Assembly: GCF_021173085.1 (NCBI RefSeq)
Contig: NZ_CP076413.1
Span: forward strand, 3,003,501-3,067,500
Origin: Ralstonia wenshanensis
GTDB taxonomy: Bacteria; Pseudomonadota; Gammaproteobacteria; Burkholderiales; Burkholderiaceae
Reading direction: 5' to 3'
Length of the DNA: 64,000 bases
How positions within the stretch are numbered: the stretch's first letter is position 1; the number at the start of each line of letters is the position of its first letter. Shown piece by piece: positions 46,981 through 56,392 of this stretch. The translations under genes were made by a program, and so were the position numbers. A model generated the notes under the pieces. The model was not told the DNA's origin, made no database searches, and saw nothing but the letters and a program-made list of their open reading frames with translations.

Positions 46981-47874
46981 TTACTTGGCAGCGGCGGCCA
47001 TGTAGTCGACGGCAGCTTTCACGTCGTCATCGGAGCCGGCATAAGTGCCCTTGGGCGGCATCGCGCCCTTGCCGTGCAGCGCGGATTCATACAACTTGGC
47101 CTTGCCTTGGGCAATGCGCGGCGCCCAGGCGGCCTTGTCGCCAAACTTGGGCGCGCCAGCCACTCCGGCGGCGTGGCACATCTGGCAAGTCGACTCGTAG
47201 ACCTTCTTGCCAACTTCCCCCGCCGAGGCTTGCGGTGCGGCAGCGGCGGCCGGTGCGGCCGGCGCTGCAGCAGGTGCCGGCGCTGCAGCCGCCGGAGCCG
47301 GGGCGGCCGCCGGAGCCGAAGCTTCCGATGTCGATGCTGCAGCCGGGGCTGCACCCGCGCCCGCCGGTGCAGCCGGTTCCTGCAGCTTGCCGCCAGCGGA
47401 GTTGGCCATGTAGACGATGGCGCGTTCGATTTCGTAGTCGCTGACGTCATCCGGCGACGTGCCGCCGCGTGCGGGCATGCCGCCCTTGCCGGCCAGCGCC
47501 ACCTTCGTCAGGCCATCCAGGCCCTGCGGCAGGCGCGGACCCCAGCTTGCCGCGTCGCCGAACTTGGGCGCACCAGCCACGCCTGCTGCGTGACAAGTCG
47601 CACAGACTTCCTTGTAGAGTTGCTCGCCCGTCTTGAAAACGTGCGGTGCGTTCGGGTCTTTCAGTTCGAGCTGTGCAACGGGCTTGATGCGATCGTTGAC
47701 CGCCTCTTCCGACATGCCTGAACCGCCGGCGCCTTCCCTGGCACCCAGGCCGACGTAATTGGCCAACAGGATGATGATGAGAATGGGAACGGCAAAGGCG
47801 GCGATCACCGCGATGATCAGCTGCTTGGGGGTCTTGATCAGAGGCTCGTGTTCGTCGTGTTGCGCGTCGCTCAT
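46981..47874 (-). CDS. Membrane-anchored cytochrome c with two haem domains
   Basis: A 297-residue electron carrier. A single uncleaved helix near 20-42 (LIIAVIAAFAVPILIIILLANYV region) anchors it facing the periplasm. Haem motifs CATCH near residue 92 and CQMCH near 233 lie in two closely similar c5-type domains (both have CHAAGVAGAPKFGD). They are joined by an Ala/Pro linker of about 50 residues. Axial Met candidates are in GGMPARGG and GAMPPKG. The ATG at 47874 is chosen over a TTG two codons upstream. It may pass electrons to a terminal oxidase encoded elsewhere. Confidence 0.9.
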   Translation of the reverse strand: MSDAQHDEHEPLIKTPKQLIIAVIAAFAVPILIIILLANYVGLGAREGAGGSGMSEEAVNDRIKPVAQLELKDPNAPHVFKTGEQLYKEVCATCHAAGVAGAPKFGDAASWGPRLPQGLDGLTKVALAGKGGMPARGGTSPDDVSDYEIERAIVYMANSAGGKLQEPAAPAGAGAAPAAASTSEASAPAAAPAPAAAAPAPAAAPAAPAAAAAPQASAGEVGKKVYESTCQMCHAAGVAGAPKFGDKAAWAPRIAQGKAKLYESALHGKGAMPPKGTYAGSDDDVKAAVDYMAAAAK

Positions 47875-48190
47875 GCTCAACTCTCAGGATGGTGAAACCG
47901 CTCTTGGAGCCCTCAGAGCGCCGCCGGCAAGGTCACGAGCATCGCCGGCAGGGCGTGGGGGCCGCATTGGATCGCGATGAGGGCAGGAAGACCATGGCGA
48001 TTCAATCGCCGCGTCGGCCCAAACAGACCTGTCCCCGTCTTTCTTCTGGCAAATAACGCGCGATTATATCCGTAATGCTTTGGCCTTTGACACGCGGGAC
48101 AGCCCTAGGCGCCGCTTTTCGACCTGCGTCAAAAACCCAACGAAACGTTGCAGCAGCAGGCCTCGTATCCAGGGGTTCACGGGCGTGCGA

Positions 48191-48219
48191 TGGACGCTTG
48201 GGCCCAAATGCGCTATCCT
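48191..48219 (+). promoter_or_regulatory. Promoter of tRNA-Arg with GC-rich discriminator
   Basis: TGGACG, a 17-base spacer and TATCCT lie 36 bases before the tRNA. They are followed by GCGGGGC, the GC-rich discriminator typical of stringently controlled stable-RNA promoters. The stretch 47875-48190 has no supported gene. Confidence 0.55.
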
Positions 48220-48255
48220 GCGGGGCTTCTCTTTCGGTGCGTTCTGTGCCGATAT

Positions 48256-48331
48256 GCGCCCGTAGCTCAATGGATAGAGTACTGCCCTCCGAAGGCAGGG
48301 GTTGCTGGTTCGATCCCAGCCGGGCGCGCCA
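48256..48331 (+). tRNA. tRNA-Arg (anticodon CCG)
   Basis: A 76-base tRNA. The acceptor stem is GCGCCCG / CGGGCGC with discriminator G and an encoded CCA. The D arm is GCTC...GAGT; the anticodon stem CTGCC / GGCAG holds loop CTCCGAA, giving anticodon CCG, which reads CGG codons; the T arm is GCTGG-TTCGATC-CCAGC. All stems pair fully. No integrase or direct repeat of its 3' end is seen downstream. Confidence 0.97.
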
Positions 48332-48504
48332 AAAAACCAAAGATTTACGCAACTTGTACGGTTTTCCGACGCCAGAACCGCGCTTCTGCCGCAACGTGCA
48401 GGCCTGCCTATTCCCGAACCTTATTCAGCTTCCCAGCCTTTTTCGATTCATCGATCGCGCTGCGGGCACGCTTAGAAAATAGTCACCTCATCAGGAGTCA
48501 AGCT

Positions 48505-49572
48505 GTGAGCCGTTACTGGAGCGATATCGTTCAGCAACTTGTGCCCTACGTCCCGGGCGAGCAACCGGCCATCGCGCGGCCCATCAAGCTGAATACCAAC
48601 GAGAACCCGTACCCGCCATCGCCGCGCGTGGTGGCTGCAGTCTCTGCGGAGCTGGGGGAGACGGGCGAGAACCTGCGCCGCTACCCCGATCCACTGTCGC
48701 ACCGGTTGCGCGAGACGGTGGCCGCGCAGGTCGGACTCAAGCCTGAGCAGGTCTTTGCGGGCAACGGGTCGGACGAAGTCTTGGCGCACGTCTTCCAGGC
48801 GCTGCTCAAACACGACAAGCCGCTGCGCTTTCCCGACATTTCGTACAGCTTCTACCCGACCTACGCGCGGCTGTACGGCGTGCAGTGCGAAGTGGTGCCG
48901 CTGGCGGACGACTTCTCCATCCGCGCCGATGACTATCTTGGCGACGCAGGCGGCGTGCTGTTTCCAAACCCGAACGCGCCGACCGGCCACGCGCTGCCGC
49001 TGGCGGAGATCGAACGGATCGTCGCTGCGAACCCGTCGTCGGTGGTCGTAGTGGATGAGGCCTATGTCGATTTCGGCGCCGAGTCCGCCATTGCGCTCAT
49101 CGACCGCTATCCGAATTTGCTGGTGGTGCACACGACGTCGAAGTCGCGCTCGCTGGCCGGCATGCGCGTGGGCTTTGCGTTCGGGCATACGGCGCTCATT
49201 GAGGCGCTCAATCGCGTAAAGGACAGCTTCAATTCGTATCCGCTGGATCGCCTCGCGCAGGCGGCCGCCCAAGCGGCTTACGAAGACGATGCGTACTTCC
49301 GTGCCACGTGTGCACGCGTGGTGGCGAGCCGCGCGCGGCTCACGCAATCGCTGCAGTCGCTGGGGTTCGAGGTCGTGCCGTCGATGGCGAACTTTGTGTT
49401 CGCGCGGCATCCCGCCCACGACGCGGCAACGCTGGCAGCGCGGCTGAAAGAGCAAGCCATCTTCGTGCGCCATTTCAAGCTCCCGCGCATCGACCAGCAT
49501 CTGCGTATCACGGTCGGCACCGATGATGAATGCGACGCATTCTTAAAGGCGCTGCAAGGTCTGCTGGCGTAA
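48505..49572 (+). CDS. hisC: Histidinol-phosphate aminotransferase
   Basis: A 355-residue PLP enzyme that converts imidazole-acetol phosphate and glutamate to histidinol phosphate in histidine synthesis. Features are [13 protein letters not shown] near residue 27, [11 protein letters not shown] near 60, NGSDEVL near 86, and NPNAPTG near 155. The PLP-region DEAYVDF is near 184, and [16 protein letters not shown] near 211 holds the Schiff-base Lys and phosphate-binding Arg. The start is GTG with CAGGAG upstream. It is a stand-alone copy outside a his operon, which often means a second hisC elsewhere; it may also act on aromatic amino acids. Confidence 0.93.
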   Translation: MSRYWSDIVQQLVPYVPGEQPAIARPIKLNTNENPYPPSPRVVAAVSAELGETGENLRRYPDPLSHRLRETVAAQVGLKPEQVFAGNGSDEVLAHVFQALLKHDKPLRFPDISYSFYPTYARLYGVQCEVVPLADDFSIRADDYLGDAGGVLFPNPNAPTGHALPLAEIERIVAANPSSVVVVDEAYVDFGAESAIALIDRYPNLLVVHTTSKSRSLAGMRVGFAFGHTALIEALNRVKDSFNSYPLDRLAQAAAQAAYEDDAYFRATCARVVASRARLTQSLQSLGFEVVPSMANFVFARHPAHDAATLAARLKEQAIFVRHFKLPRIDQHLRITVGTDDECDAFLKALQGLLA

Positions 49573-49896
49573 GCACCCACGCCTCTGCGGCAAATTGCCA
49601 CCGGAGTGGACCAGCCATTTGGACGACTGCGATTGCGCTGACGCCGGCATTCCTCGACCACACGGTGCATCCGCGGCATTGCGTGGTGTGGATCGAAGGC
49701 CACGAAAGCAACCGATTGCTGCACTCAGGTATGCGGAACATTGACCGTACGCAGATGCTGCCGGCCGATTGCTGTGCCAGAATGCACGAGCGGGTAAATG
49801 GCGCGCCGACGCCGTCCGCTGTCCCCTAGGGCGAGCCTGAGCATTGCACGGGCGGCACGGGACGCCACACAACACACTCCCACAAAAGGAATCAGC
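49573..49896. other. 324-base gap between hisC and the HiPIP gene
   Basis: No convincing coding frame and no strong hairpin is visible. It should contain the HiPIP promoter; a TTGACC at 49740 is the best -35-like hexamer, but no good -10 sits at the right distance. Confidence 0.35.
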
Positions 49897-50208
49897 ATGT
49901 CCAATCGTCGTCAATTCCTGAAGAGCATCCCCATCGTGGCCGCCGCGGGCGCCGTCATGTCGATGTCGGACCTGGCACTGGCTGCACCGATGGTGGCGGA
50001 AACCGACCCGCAAGCCAAAGCGCTGGGCTACGTGGCTGACACCACCAAGGCCGACAAAGCAAAATTCCCGAAGCACACGCCGGATCAGCATTGCGGCAAT
50101 TGCGCCCTGTACCAAGGCGGTGCGGCTGCGCAAGGCGCCTGCCCGCTGTTCGCCGGCAAGGACGTCGCAAACAAGGGCTGGTGCAGCGCCTGGGCCAAGA
50201 AGGCTTGA
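49897..50208 (+). CDS. High-potential iron-sulfur protein (HiPIP), Tat-exported
   Basis: A 103-residue periplasmic electron carrier. The N-terminus MSNRRQFLKSIPIVAAAGA is a twin-arginine signal (RRQFLK), needed because the [4Fe-4S] cluster is inserted before export. The mature protein has the four cluster cysteines in the expected order: CGNC (two), ACPLF and GWC. Size and spacing match HiPIP. It could carry electrons from a bc1 complex to an oxidase; the partner is not in the window. A ribosome site (AAAGGA) and a strong terminator flank it. Confidence 0.95.
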   Translation: MSNRRQFLKSIPIVAAAGAVMSMSDLALAAPMVAETDPQAKALGYVADTTKADKAKFPKHTPDQHCGNCALYQGGAAAQGACPLFAGKDVANKGWCSAWAKKA

Positions 50209-50231
50209 GCGGAGCGGTATCGCATGCAGGC

Positions 50232-50260
50232 AAAACGGACCCTTCTGGGTCCGTTTTTTT
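50232..50260 (+). terminator. Rho-independent terminator after HiPIP
   Basis: An 11-base stem (AAAACGGACCC / GGGTCCGTTTT) with a 4-base loop continues into TTTTTTT. It isolates the HiPIP gene from kdpE. Confidence 0.93.
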
Positions 50261-50287
50261 ATGGGCGTGCCCTCTACAATGCGTGCC

Positions 50288-50983
50288 ATGCCGTTCAAAT
50301 TCACACCCACCGTCCTCGTCATCGACGACGAACCGCACATCCGACGCTTCGTCCGCGCTGCACTGGAGGAGGAAGGCTGCGAAGTCCATGAAGCCGACCG
50401 CGTCGAGCGCGGCCTGATCGAAGCGGGCACGCGTCAGCCGGATGCAGTGATCCTCGATCTCGGCCTGCCCGATGGCGATGGCATGCAGTTGATTCGCGAA
50501 TTGCGCACCTGGACGGAAGTGCCGGTGCTCGTGCTTTCGGCCCGGGTGGATGAGCGCGACAAGATCGACGCGCTCGATGCCGGCGCAGACGATTACCTGA
50601 CCAAACCCTTTGGCGTGGGCGAGCTGGTTGCGCGCCTGCGCGTGCTGCTGCGGCGGCACGCCAAGCGCGGCGAAGACGGCGGCAGCGTTATCCGCTTCGG
50701 CGAGGTGGAAGTCGACCTCGCGCGCCGCCTGGTCAGCCGCAATGGCCAAGCCGTGCATCTCACACCCATCGAATACCGGCTGCTGGCAGTACTGCTCGGC
50801 CGCCGTGGCACCGTGATGACGCACCGCGAGCTGCTGCGCGAAGTCTGGGGCCCCGCGCATTCCGACAGCAGCCACTATCTGCGCATCTACATGGGCCACC
50901 TGCGCCACAAGCTCGAGCGCGATCCGGCGCGGCCCGAACACCTGCTGACCGAAGTCGGCGTCGGGTACCGCTTCACGGCGTAA
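50288..50983 (+). CDS. kdpE: KdpE-like OmpR-family response regulator
   Basis: A 231-residue regulator. The receiver domain has VLVIDDEPHIRRFVRAAL at residue 9, the phospho-acceptor Asp in VILDLGLPDGDGM near 57, and a Lys in DDYLTKPFGVGEL near 106. A C-terminal winged helix (HLTPIEYRLLAVLLGRRGTVMTH; HYLRIYMGHLRHKLE) follows. Its closest resemblance is to KdpE, which controls the Kdp potassium ATPase. No kdpD or kdpFABC is adjacent: a terminator precedes it and a convergent gene follows. An alternative ATG lies at 50279. Residual doubt concerns the specific name. Confidence 0.8.
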   Translation: MPFKFTPTVLVIDDEPHIRRFVRAALEEEGCEVHEADRVERGLIEAGTRQPDAVILDLGLPDGDGMQLIRELRTWTEVPVLVLSARVDERDKIDALDAGADDYLTKPFGVGELVARLRVLLRRHAKRGEDGGSVIRFGEVEVDLARRLVSRNGQAVHLTPIEYRLLAVLLGRRGTVMTHRELLREVWGPAHSDSSHYLRIYMGHLRHKLERDPARPEHLLTEVGVGYRFTA

Positions 50984-50989
50984 GCCGGT

Positions 50990-51988
50990 TCACTGCTCCT
51001 TGATGCCTGCGGCGCGGACGATGCGGCCGTTGCTGTCGTATTCCGCGCGGATGGCCGCGGCAAACTGCTCGGCCGTACCGCCGGCCGGCACCACGGCGGC
51101 CTGCGTGAGGCGATCACGCAGATCAGGCGCAGCCAGCGCCTTGTTGATCTCCGCGTTCAGGCGGGCAATGACGGGCGCAGGCGTTTTGGCCGGCGCGAAC
51201 ACGCCAAAGGTCGACGCCATGTTGGCCTTGGCGTAACCCAGTTCGGTGAAGGTCGGCACGTTCGGCAGCGTATCGAGCCGGTGCGGCGCGCCCACCGCGA
51301 GCGGGCGCAGCTTGCCGCTCGCGATGTGTTGCATCAGCGTCGGGCCAACGTTAGTCGACATGATCTCTACCTGGCCGCCCAGCGCATCCGTCAATTGCTG
51401 GCCACCGCCTTTGTACGGGATGAGCGTGATATCCACATGCGCCTGCGACTTGATCTGCTCCAGCGCGAGATGCCCCACCGTACCCAGGCCTGATGTCGAC
51501 CAGCGGATCGAGCCCGGCTTGCTGCGCGACTGGCTCAGCATGTCGGCAAAACTCTTGCCCGTGAACGCGGGCGTGCCCAGCAGGATCATCGGGGCGTACA
51601 TGACATTGGCCACGGGTGCGATGTCTTTCTGCGGGTCATACGGCAGCTTGCTGAAATGCGGGTTCAGCGTGAGCGGGCTCACCGACGAAAAACCCAGCGT
51701 GTAGCCATCGGGCGGCGCCTTGGCCAGGGCGTCCATGCCGATGCTGCCGCCGGCCCCGGCGCGGTTTTCCACCACCACGGGCTGGCCAAGTTGCGCCGAC
51801 AGCTTTTCGCCCAGTGCACGCGCCACGTTGTCCGAAATGCCACCAGTCGGGTACGCGACGATGATGCGGATCGGCTTGACCGGATAGTCCTGCGCTTGCG
51901 CGGGCACAGCGGCAAGCAGCGGCAGGCCGGCGCACAGCAGCACGGCAGAGGCAATCAGGCGGCGGCGGGCAGTACGTGCGGAAGTCAT
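50990..51988 (-). CDS. Bug-family tripartite tricarboxylate receptor (TctC-like)
   Basis: A 332-residue periplasmic binding protein with a signal peptide ending VPAQAQ near residue 33. Family hallmarks are YPVKPIRIIVAYPTGG near 35, VVVENRAGAGGSIGMD near 71, PPDGYTLGF near 92 and IPYKGGGQQLTDALGG near 190. Bug receptors are heavily expanded in Betaproteobacteria and mostly lack cognate TctAB membrane genes nearby, as here. The ligand, probably a carboxylate, is unknown. It converges with kdpE, leaving a 6-base gap. Confidence 0.92.
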   Translation of the reverse strand: MTSARTARRRLIASAVLLCAGLPLLAAVPAQAQDYPVKPIRIIVAYPTGGISDNVARALGEKLSAQLGQPVVVENRAGAGGSIGMDALAKAPPDGYTLGFSSVSPLTLNPHFSKLPYDPQKDIAPVANVMYAPMILLGTPAFTGKSFADMLSQSRSKPGSIRWSTSGLGTVGHLALEQIKSQAHVDITLIPYKGGGQQLTDALGGQVEIMSTNVGPTLMQHIASGKLRPLAVGAPHRLDTLPNVPTFTELGYAKANMASTFGVFAPAKTPAPVIARLNAEINKALAAPDLRDRLTQAAVVPAGGTAEQFAAAIRAEYDSNGRIVRAAGIKEQ

Positions 51989-52080
51989 GGCGCAATGTCA
52001 GATGAACGAAACAGGAGTCAACATTGTAGGCGGATGCCCAGGCAACCTTGCCCGACGAAGCACAAAAACAGCAGGCAAAA

Positions 52081-52106
52081 GAAAAGGCGCCCGAAGGCGC
52101 CTTTTC
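52081..52106 (-). terminator. Rho-independent terminator of the porin gene
   Basis: A perfect 11-base stem (GAAAAGGCGCC / GGCGCCTTTTC) has a 4-base loop. On the minus strand it is followed by TTTTGCC, 27 bases beyond the porin stop codon. Confidence 0.85.
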
Positions 52107-52132
52107 CATTCCCAATCGAGTGACAGCGTCGA

Positions 52133-53263
52133 TTAGAAGATGTGGCGGATACCCACGCCAACGCTGGTCTGGTTCGACTTGCCAGTGCCGGCTGCGTTGC
52201 CGCCACCCGACAGTTCCGGCAGAGCTGCGTCCTTGACCTTGTTGTAGTCGACCGTGCCATACACTTGCGTGCGCTTGGACAGGGCGTACTCAGCCAGCAG
52301 AACGCCGGTGTAGCGCTTGCCGTCGTTGCCGGCGGTCAGAGCAGCGTTCTTGATGCTGTCGTAGTAGAACGCGCCCGTCAGAGCCAGCGCCGGGGTGACG
52401 TTGTACGTCACGCCCAGGATGCCGACGTGGTCACGACGCTTCGTGGCGCCCGGGGTCAGGCCAGCGCCCGACGTGGCGTTGCCGTAGATGTTCAGGCCGA
52501 AAGCGCTGCCGCCGACGCAGTTTGCCGAGCTGTTCACGCAACCCGTTGCGTCGCTGCTGTCGATGTAGCCTGCGAACAGCTTGGCTGCGGCGATCGTGTA
52601 GTTACCACCGATACCCCAAACGGTTTGCTTGTTGCCAGCAACGTCCTTGTGCTGTTGTGCGAAGGCGCCGATGTAGGCCGGGCCGAATTCATAGGCCACC
52701 GTACCGCCAACGTACGAGTTCTGGCTTGCAGCGCCAGCCACTTCGCCAAAGCCGTAGGCCAGGCCGACCGACAGGCCGTTCCACTTGCCTTCGTACTTCA
52801 GCATGTTGGATTCGCGCAGACCGGTCAGGCCGTAGTACATCCAGGAGTTGCCGTCGTAGTTACCCACGCCCAGCGGGTCGAAGTTGCCGCCGGTCGTGAA
52901 GCCGAAGTTGTATTGACGGCCCAGCGTGATGGTGCCCAGATCCTTGTTGGACAGGCCCACGAACGATTGACGGTTGAACAGCGTACCGGTGCTGCTCATG
53001 CGGCCCGAATCCGAGTTGAAGCCGCTTTCCAGCACGAACAGCGCCTTGTTGCCACCGCCCAGGTCTTCCGAGCCCTTCAGGCCCCAGCGGCTGTTCGACA
53101 CAGCACCGCTTTCCATCTGGGTCACGCTGTTGCCAGCTTGGTTGGCGTTGTTGATGTAGTGAATGCTGGTATCGACAATACCGTACAGCGTCACGCTCGA
53201 TTGGGCGTAGGCAGAACCTGCGAACAGGGCGCCAACTGCAACCAGAATGGCAGACTTTTTCAT
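52133..53263 (-). CDS. Gram-negative porin (OmpC-like, Burkholderiales type)
   Basis: A 376-residue outer-membrane porin. The signal peptide is 20 residues and ends AYAQ. The mature start SSVTLYGIVDTSIHYINN, the segments SRWGLKGSEDLGGGNKALFVLESGF and NRQSFVGLSNKDLGTITLGRQ, and the C-terminal Phe (GIRHIF) are diagnostic. Two Cys (GCVNSSANCVGG) near residue 240 probably close a surface-loop disulphide. Codon use is strongly biased and a good promoter and terminator flank it, suggesting high expression. It is a second, separate porin from the one at 23160. Confidence 0.95.
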   Translation of the reverse strand: MKKSAILVAVGALFAGSAYAQSSVTLYGIVDTSIHYINNANQAGNSVTQMESGAVSNSRWGLKGSEDLGGGNKALFVLESGFNSDSGRMSSTGTLFNRQSFVGLSNKDLGTITLGRQYNFGFTTGGNFDPLGVGNYDGNSWMYYGLTGLRESNMLKYEGKWNGLSVGLAYGFGEVAGAASQNSYVGGTVAYEFGPAYIGAFAQQHKDVAGNKQTVWGIGGNYTIAAAKLFAGYIDSSDATGCVNSSANCVGGSAFGLNIYGNATSGAGLTPGATKRRDHVGILGVTYNVTPALALTGAFYYDSIKNAALTAGNDGKRYTGVLLAEYALSKRTQVYGTVDYNKVKDAALPELSGGGNAAGTGKSNQTSVGVGIRHIF

Positions 53264-53363
53264 GTGGGCTCGTAATAAAAGAGTTGTCTCAAACCGCCCG
53301 ACCCCGTGTGCATGAGGTTGGGCTCCTCCGTTTCCTTAACTTCCGTGTCGGAAGTGCCGCGCA

Positions 53364-53392
53364 AATTTAACAAAAGCCCATATGCCCGGCAA
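53364..53392 (-). promoter_or_regulatory. Promoter of the porin gene at 52133-53263
   Basis: On the minus strand TTGCCG (53387-53392), a 17-base spacer and TAAATT (53364-53369) form a good promoter about 100 bases before the start codon. The untranslated leader contains a small ACTTCCG/CGGAAGT hairpin at 53339-53355. The remainder of the gap to 53761 shows no supported gene. Confidence 0.55.
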
Positions 53393-53761
53393 AGTAATTC
53401 ACGGAATCGTTCTACCAAGTGTGGTACGCGCGCATCGCTCTTAATGCACCGCACCAAATCGGCCTACGGCAAGGCTTGCCAGCGTGCACTGCCCTGCCGT
53501 GGTGCACCAACGCGGACCGCCGGCTTTGAACCGCTCTCTTGATTAGTCAAAAAGGTTGGGGGATTGCCGGGGGCGTTACGCCATTGGCGCGATATTCAGC
53601 GCCGTTCACGCTGACTTGCATCATTTCGGCACCGACAACAAACCGTTCGTCGCACCACCGTGGATACGGCATGCCCCCTGACCTAGGCTGTAGACCGTGG
53701 CAAGACATCAAATGACCACGCCTAAAACAGCACCGAAAATCAGTTGAAGAAGGAGTTCGCC

Positions 53762-54046
53762 ATGCGACTCAAGCAAATGGGGTTGGCCGCCATGTTGGCG
53801 GTCGGGGCCCTCGCGGCGGGCAGCGCTTGGGCGCAGGCCAGCCGCGTGGAAGTGTTCGGCCAGAATGCGCGGGCCGAACGGTTTGACGTCTATAGCGACG
53901 GTGCCCGCACCGGACGCTTCGACACGTATACAGAAGGCGCACGCAGCGGCCGCTTCGATCCGTATTCGGACGGCATGCGCAGCGACCCTGCCGGCCGCTC
54001 CCGCGAGGGCGGCGGTACGGTCTACGGGTACCCGGTTCCGAATTGA
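53762..54046 (+). CDS. Small exported protein with RFDxYxxGxR repeats
   Basis: A 94-residue protein. The signal peptide ends SAWAQ near residue 25. The mature part has three tandem 12-residue units (RFDVYSDGARTG, RFDTYTEGARSG, RFDPYSDGMRSD), then a Gly/Arg-rich stretch ending YGYPVPN. No named family is recognised. AAGGAG 8 bases upstream sets the ATG at 53762; a TTG at 53744 is unlikely. The repeats are short, polar and aromatic, which suggests a secreted or surface-bound peptide. A terminator follows about 100 bases later. Confidence 0.75.
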   Translation: MRLKQMGLAAMLAVGALAAGSAWAQASRVEVFGQNARAERFDVYSDGARTGRFDTYTEGARSGRFDPYSDGMRSDPAGRSREGGGTVYGYPVPN

Positions 54047-54152
54047 TGCGCTGATCGGCATGCACTGCGTTCGTCACGCAGTCGTTACGCATTGATCAAT
54101 TACGGGCCGGTCTCCAGGCATCCTCCGTTTTTCCGCCTCTTGGCCCACTCAG

Positions 54153-54184
54153 GCCCCGCTGGTGATGCGCCAGCGGGGCTTTTT
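54153..54184 (+). terminator. Rho-independent terminator between the small repeat-protein gene and paoC
   Basis: A 10-base perfect stem (GCCCCGCTGG / CCAGCGGGGC) with a 7-base loop is followed by TTTTT. Confidence 0.9.
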
Positions 54185-54193
54185 CATGCGCGC

Positions 54194-56392
54194 TCAGATG
54201 AGCTTATCGAGCGTGATCGGCAATTCGCGCACGCGCCGGCCGGTGGCGTGATAGACGGCGTTGGCAATGGCCGCCGGCACGCCCGTGATGCCGATCTCGC
54301 CAATGCCCTTGGCGCCCAGCGGGTTGATGTGCGAGTCCGCCTCGTCGAGCACGAGGATGTCGATGTCGGGCACATCGGCGTTGACGGGCACGTGGTACTC
54401 CGCCAGGTTGTTGTTGACGATACGGCCGTAGCGCGTATCGAATAGGCTCTCTTCGAACAGCGCCATGCCCATGCCCCAGACGATACCGCCCATGAGCTGG
54501 CTGCGGCCCGTCTTGGCGTTGAGCAACCGCCCCACGCCGTAGCTGCCGACGATGCGCGAGAGGCGGACCACGCCCAGGTCCGCATCGACATGCACCTCGG
54601 CAAACACCGCACCGAACGAGTGCATCGAGTACTTCTGCTTCTCCTCGCCCGGCTGCACCTTGGCGGTCGCCTCGATGGGGCGGCCGTAGCGCGCGACCAC
54701 GGCAGCCACGGGCTCGCGCGCACCGCTGCGCGCAGTCAAGATGCCGTCGGCCACGGTGATCTCGCTTGCGGCCAGCCCATGTAGCGGCGAGCTGGAATCG
54801 GCAATGGCCGCGGCAATCAGCGCATCGCGAGCCTGCGCGCCGGCGGCCTGCACGGCGGGCGATACGCTGGCCACACTTTGCGAGCCGCCCGACACCGGTG
54901 CCTCGGGCATGCGCGTATCGCCCAGGCTGAAATGCACCCGGTCGACGGGCATGCCCATGGCATCGGCCGCCACCTGGGTCATCACCGTGTAGGTGCCGGT
55001 GCCCAGATCCTGCGAGCCGGATTCCACCTGCGCCGTGCCGTCCGGCAGGTAGCGCGCGGCGGCGCCGGCCGCGCTGCGGTTGGCGGGGTATGTGGCCGTT
55101 GCCATGCCCCAGCCGATGCGTGTGTTGCCCTCGCGCATGCTGCCCGGCTGCGGGTTGCGGCGCGCCCAGCCGAAGCGCTCGGCACCAGCGCGGTAGCACG
55201 CCGCCAGCGATTTGCTCGACCACGGGATGCGTTTTTCCGGGTCCTGCGCGGCGTCGTTGCGCAGACGCAGCTCCACCGGATCGATGCCGAGGGCGTAGGC
55301 CATTTCATCCAGCGCCACTTCCAGTGCGAACGTTCCGGTGGCTTCGCCCGGCGCGCGCATGAACGTCGGCGTGCCGATGTTGAGCCGCGCGAGCCGATGC
55401 GTCGTCCGCTGGTTGGGCGTGTCGTAAAGCATGCGGGTGACGATGGCGCAGGGCTCGGTCCAGTCCTCGATCATCGACGTGGTGGTCAGCGAGTCATGCG
55501 AGATGGCGGTGAAGCGGCCATCGCTGGCGGCGCCCAAGGCGATGCGTTGCTCAGTGCGCGGGCGCCCGCCGACCGGCCCGAACATCTGCGGGCGTTCCAG
55601 CACCAGCTTGACGGGCCGCCCCGCCTGGCGCGCGGCCATCGCCGCCAACACCACGTGCGACCACACCGAGCCCTTGCAGCCGAATCCACCGCCCACGAAC
55701 GGGCACACCACACGCAGCTTGTCGGGCGACAAGCCGAGCGTCTTGGCAACAGTGCGGCGCACGCCCGAAACGTATTGCGTGCTGTCGTACAGCGTGAGCG
55801 AATCGCCCTCCCAGACAGCGATGGTCGCGTGTGGCTCCATGGGATTGTGCGTTTCCATGGGCGTGCCGTAGACGGCCTCGATGCGCTGCGCCGCCTGGGC
55901 CATGCCAACGGCCACGTCGCCGCGTGTGGTGTCGGCCGATTGCGTCTGCACCTTGCCGGGCGAGTGCGCATCGGCGCGGGCGGTCTGAAAATCGAGCCGC
56001 GCGGGCTGCTGAGCGACCTCCACCCGCACGATGCGGGCTGCGGCCTGGGCGTGTTCCAGCGTGTCGCCCACCACCAGCGCAATGGGCTGGCCGTTGTAGT
56101 GCACCTGATCGTCCTGCAACAACGACAGAGCGCGTCCTGCCGGTGGTTCCAGCGCGGGCTTGCCGCCGTTGGGCAGGCGCGGGGCGTTCTCGTGCGTCAT
56201 CACCAGCAGCACGCCGGGCATGGCCTGCGCGACGTGTGTATCGACCCGCGTGATTCTGCCGGCGGGCACCGTGCTTTGCACCAGCACGGCATGCGCCAGG
56301 CGCGGCACCTGGAACTCCGCGGAGTAGCGCGCCTGGCCGGTGACTTTGAGCAGACCGTCTGTGCGGTCCAGCGGTTGGCCGACGTTGCTCAT
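54194..56392 (-). CDS. paoC: Periplasmic aldehyde oxidoreductase, molybdenum subunit PaoC
   Basis: A 732-residue molybdopterin-binding subunit of the xanthine oxidase family. The MPT-binding segment VGGGFGCKG is near residue 238, [15 protein letters not shown] near 345, [15 protein letters not shown] near 480, and the catalytic Glu in [12 protein letters not shown] near 692. It should oxidise aromatic or other aldehydes to acids in the periplasm with PaoA and PaoB. The start overlaps the paoB stop (ATGA). The frame runs far upstream over paoB, but that part is antisense-style noise. Confidence 0.92.
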   Translation of the reverse strand: MSNVGQPLDRTDGLLKVTGQARYSAEFQVPRLAHAVLVQSTVPAGRITRVDTHVAQAMPGVLLVMTHENAPRLPNGGKPALEPPAGRALSLLQDDQVHYNGQPIALVVGDTLEHAQAAARIVRVEVAQQPARLDFQTARADAHSPGKVQTQSADTTRGDVAVGMAQAAQRIEAVYGTPMETHNPMEPHATIAVWEGDSLTLYDSTQYVSGVRRTVAKTLGLSPDKLRVVCPFVGGGFGCKGSVWSHVVLAAMAARQAGRPVKLVLERPQMFGPVGGRPRTEQRIALGAASDGRFTAISHDSLTTTSMIEDWTEPCAIVTRMLYDTPNQRTTHRLARLNIGTPTFMRAPGEATGTFALEVALDEMAYALGIDPVELRLRNDAAQDPEKRIPWSSKSLAACYRAGAERFGWARRNPQPGSMREGNTRIGWGMATATYPANRSAAGAAARYLPDGTAQVESGSQDLGTGTYTVMTQVAADAMGMPVDRVHFSLGDTRMPEAPVSGGSQSVASVSPAVQAAGAQARDALIAAAIADSSSPLHGLAASEITVADGILTARSGAREPVAAVVARYGRPIEATAKVQPGEEKQKYSMHSFGAVFAEVHVDADLGVVRLSRIVGSYGVGRLLNAKTGRSQLMGGIVWGMGMALFEESLFDTRYGRIVNNNLAEYHVPVNADVPDIDILVLDEADSHINPLGAKGIGEIGITGVPAAIANAVYHATGRRVRELPITLDKLI

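Noticed and set aside
48256-48331. tRNA-Arg as attachment site of a genomic island
   Set aside because: No integrase, no direct repeat of the tRNA 3' end and ordinary core genes (hisC) follow immediately.
53260-53457. 65-codon minus-strand frame in the porin leader
   Set aside because: It overlaps the porin promoter and leader, has no ribosome site and no protein-like features.
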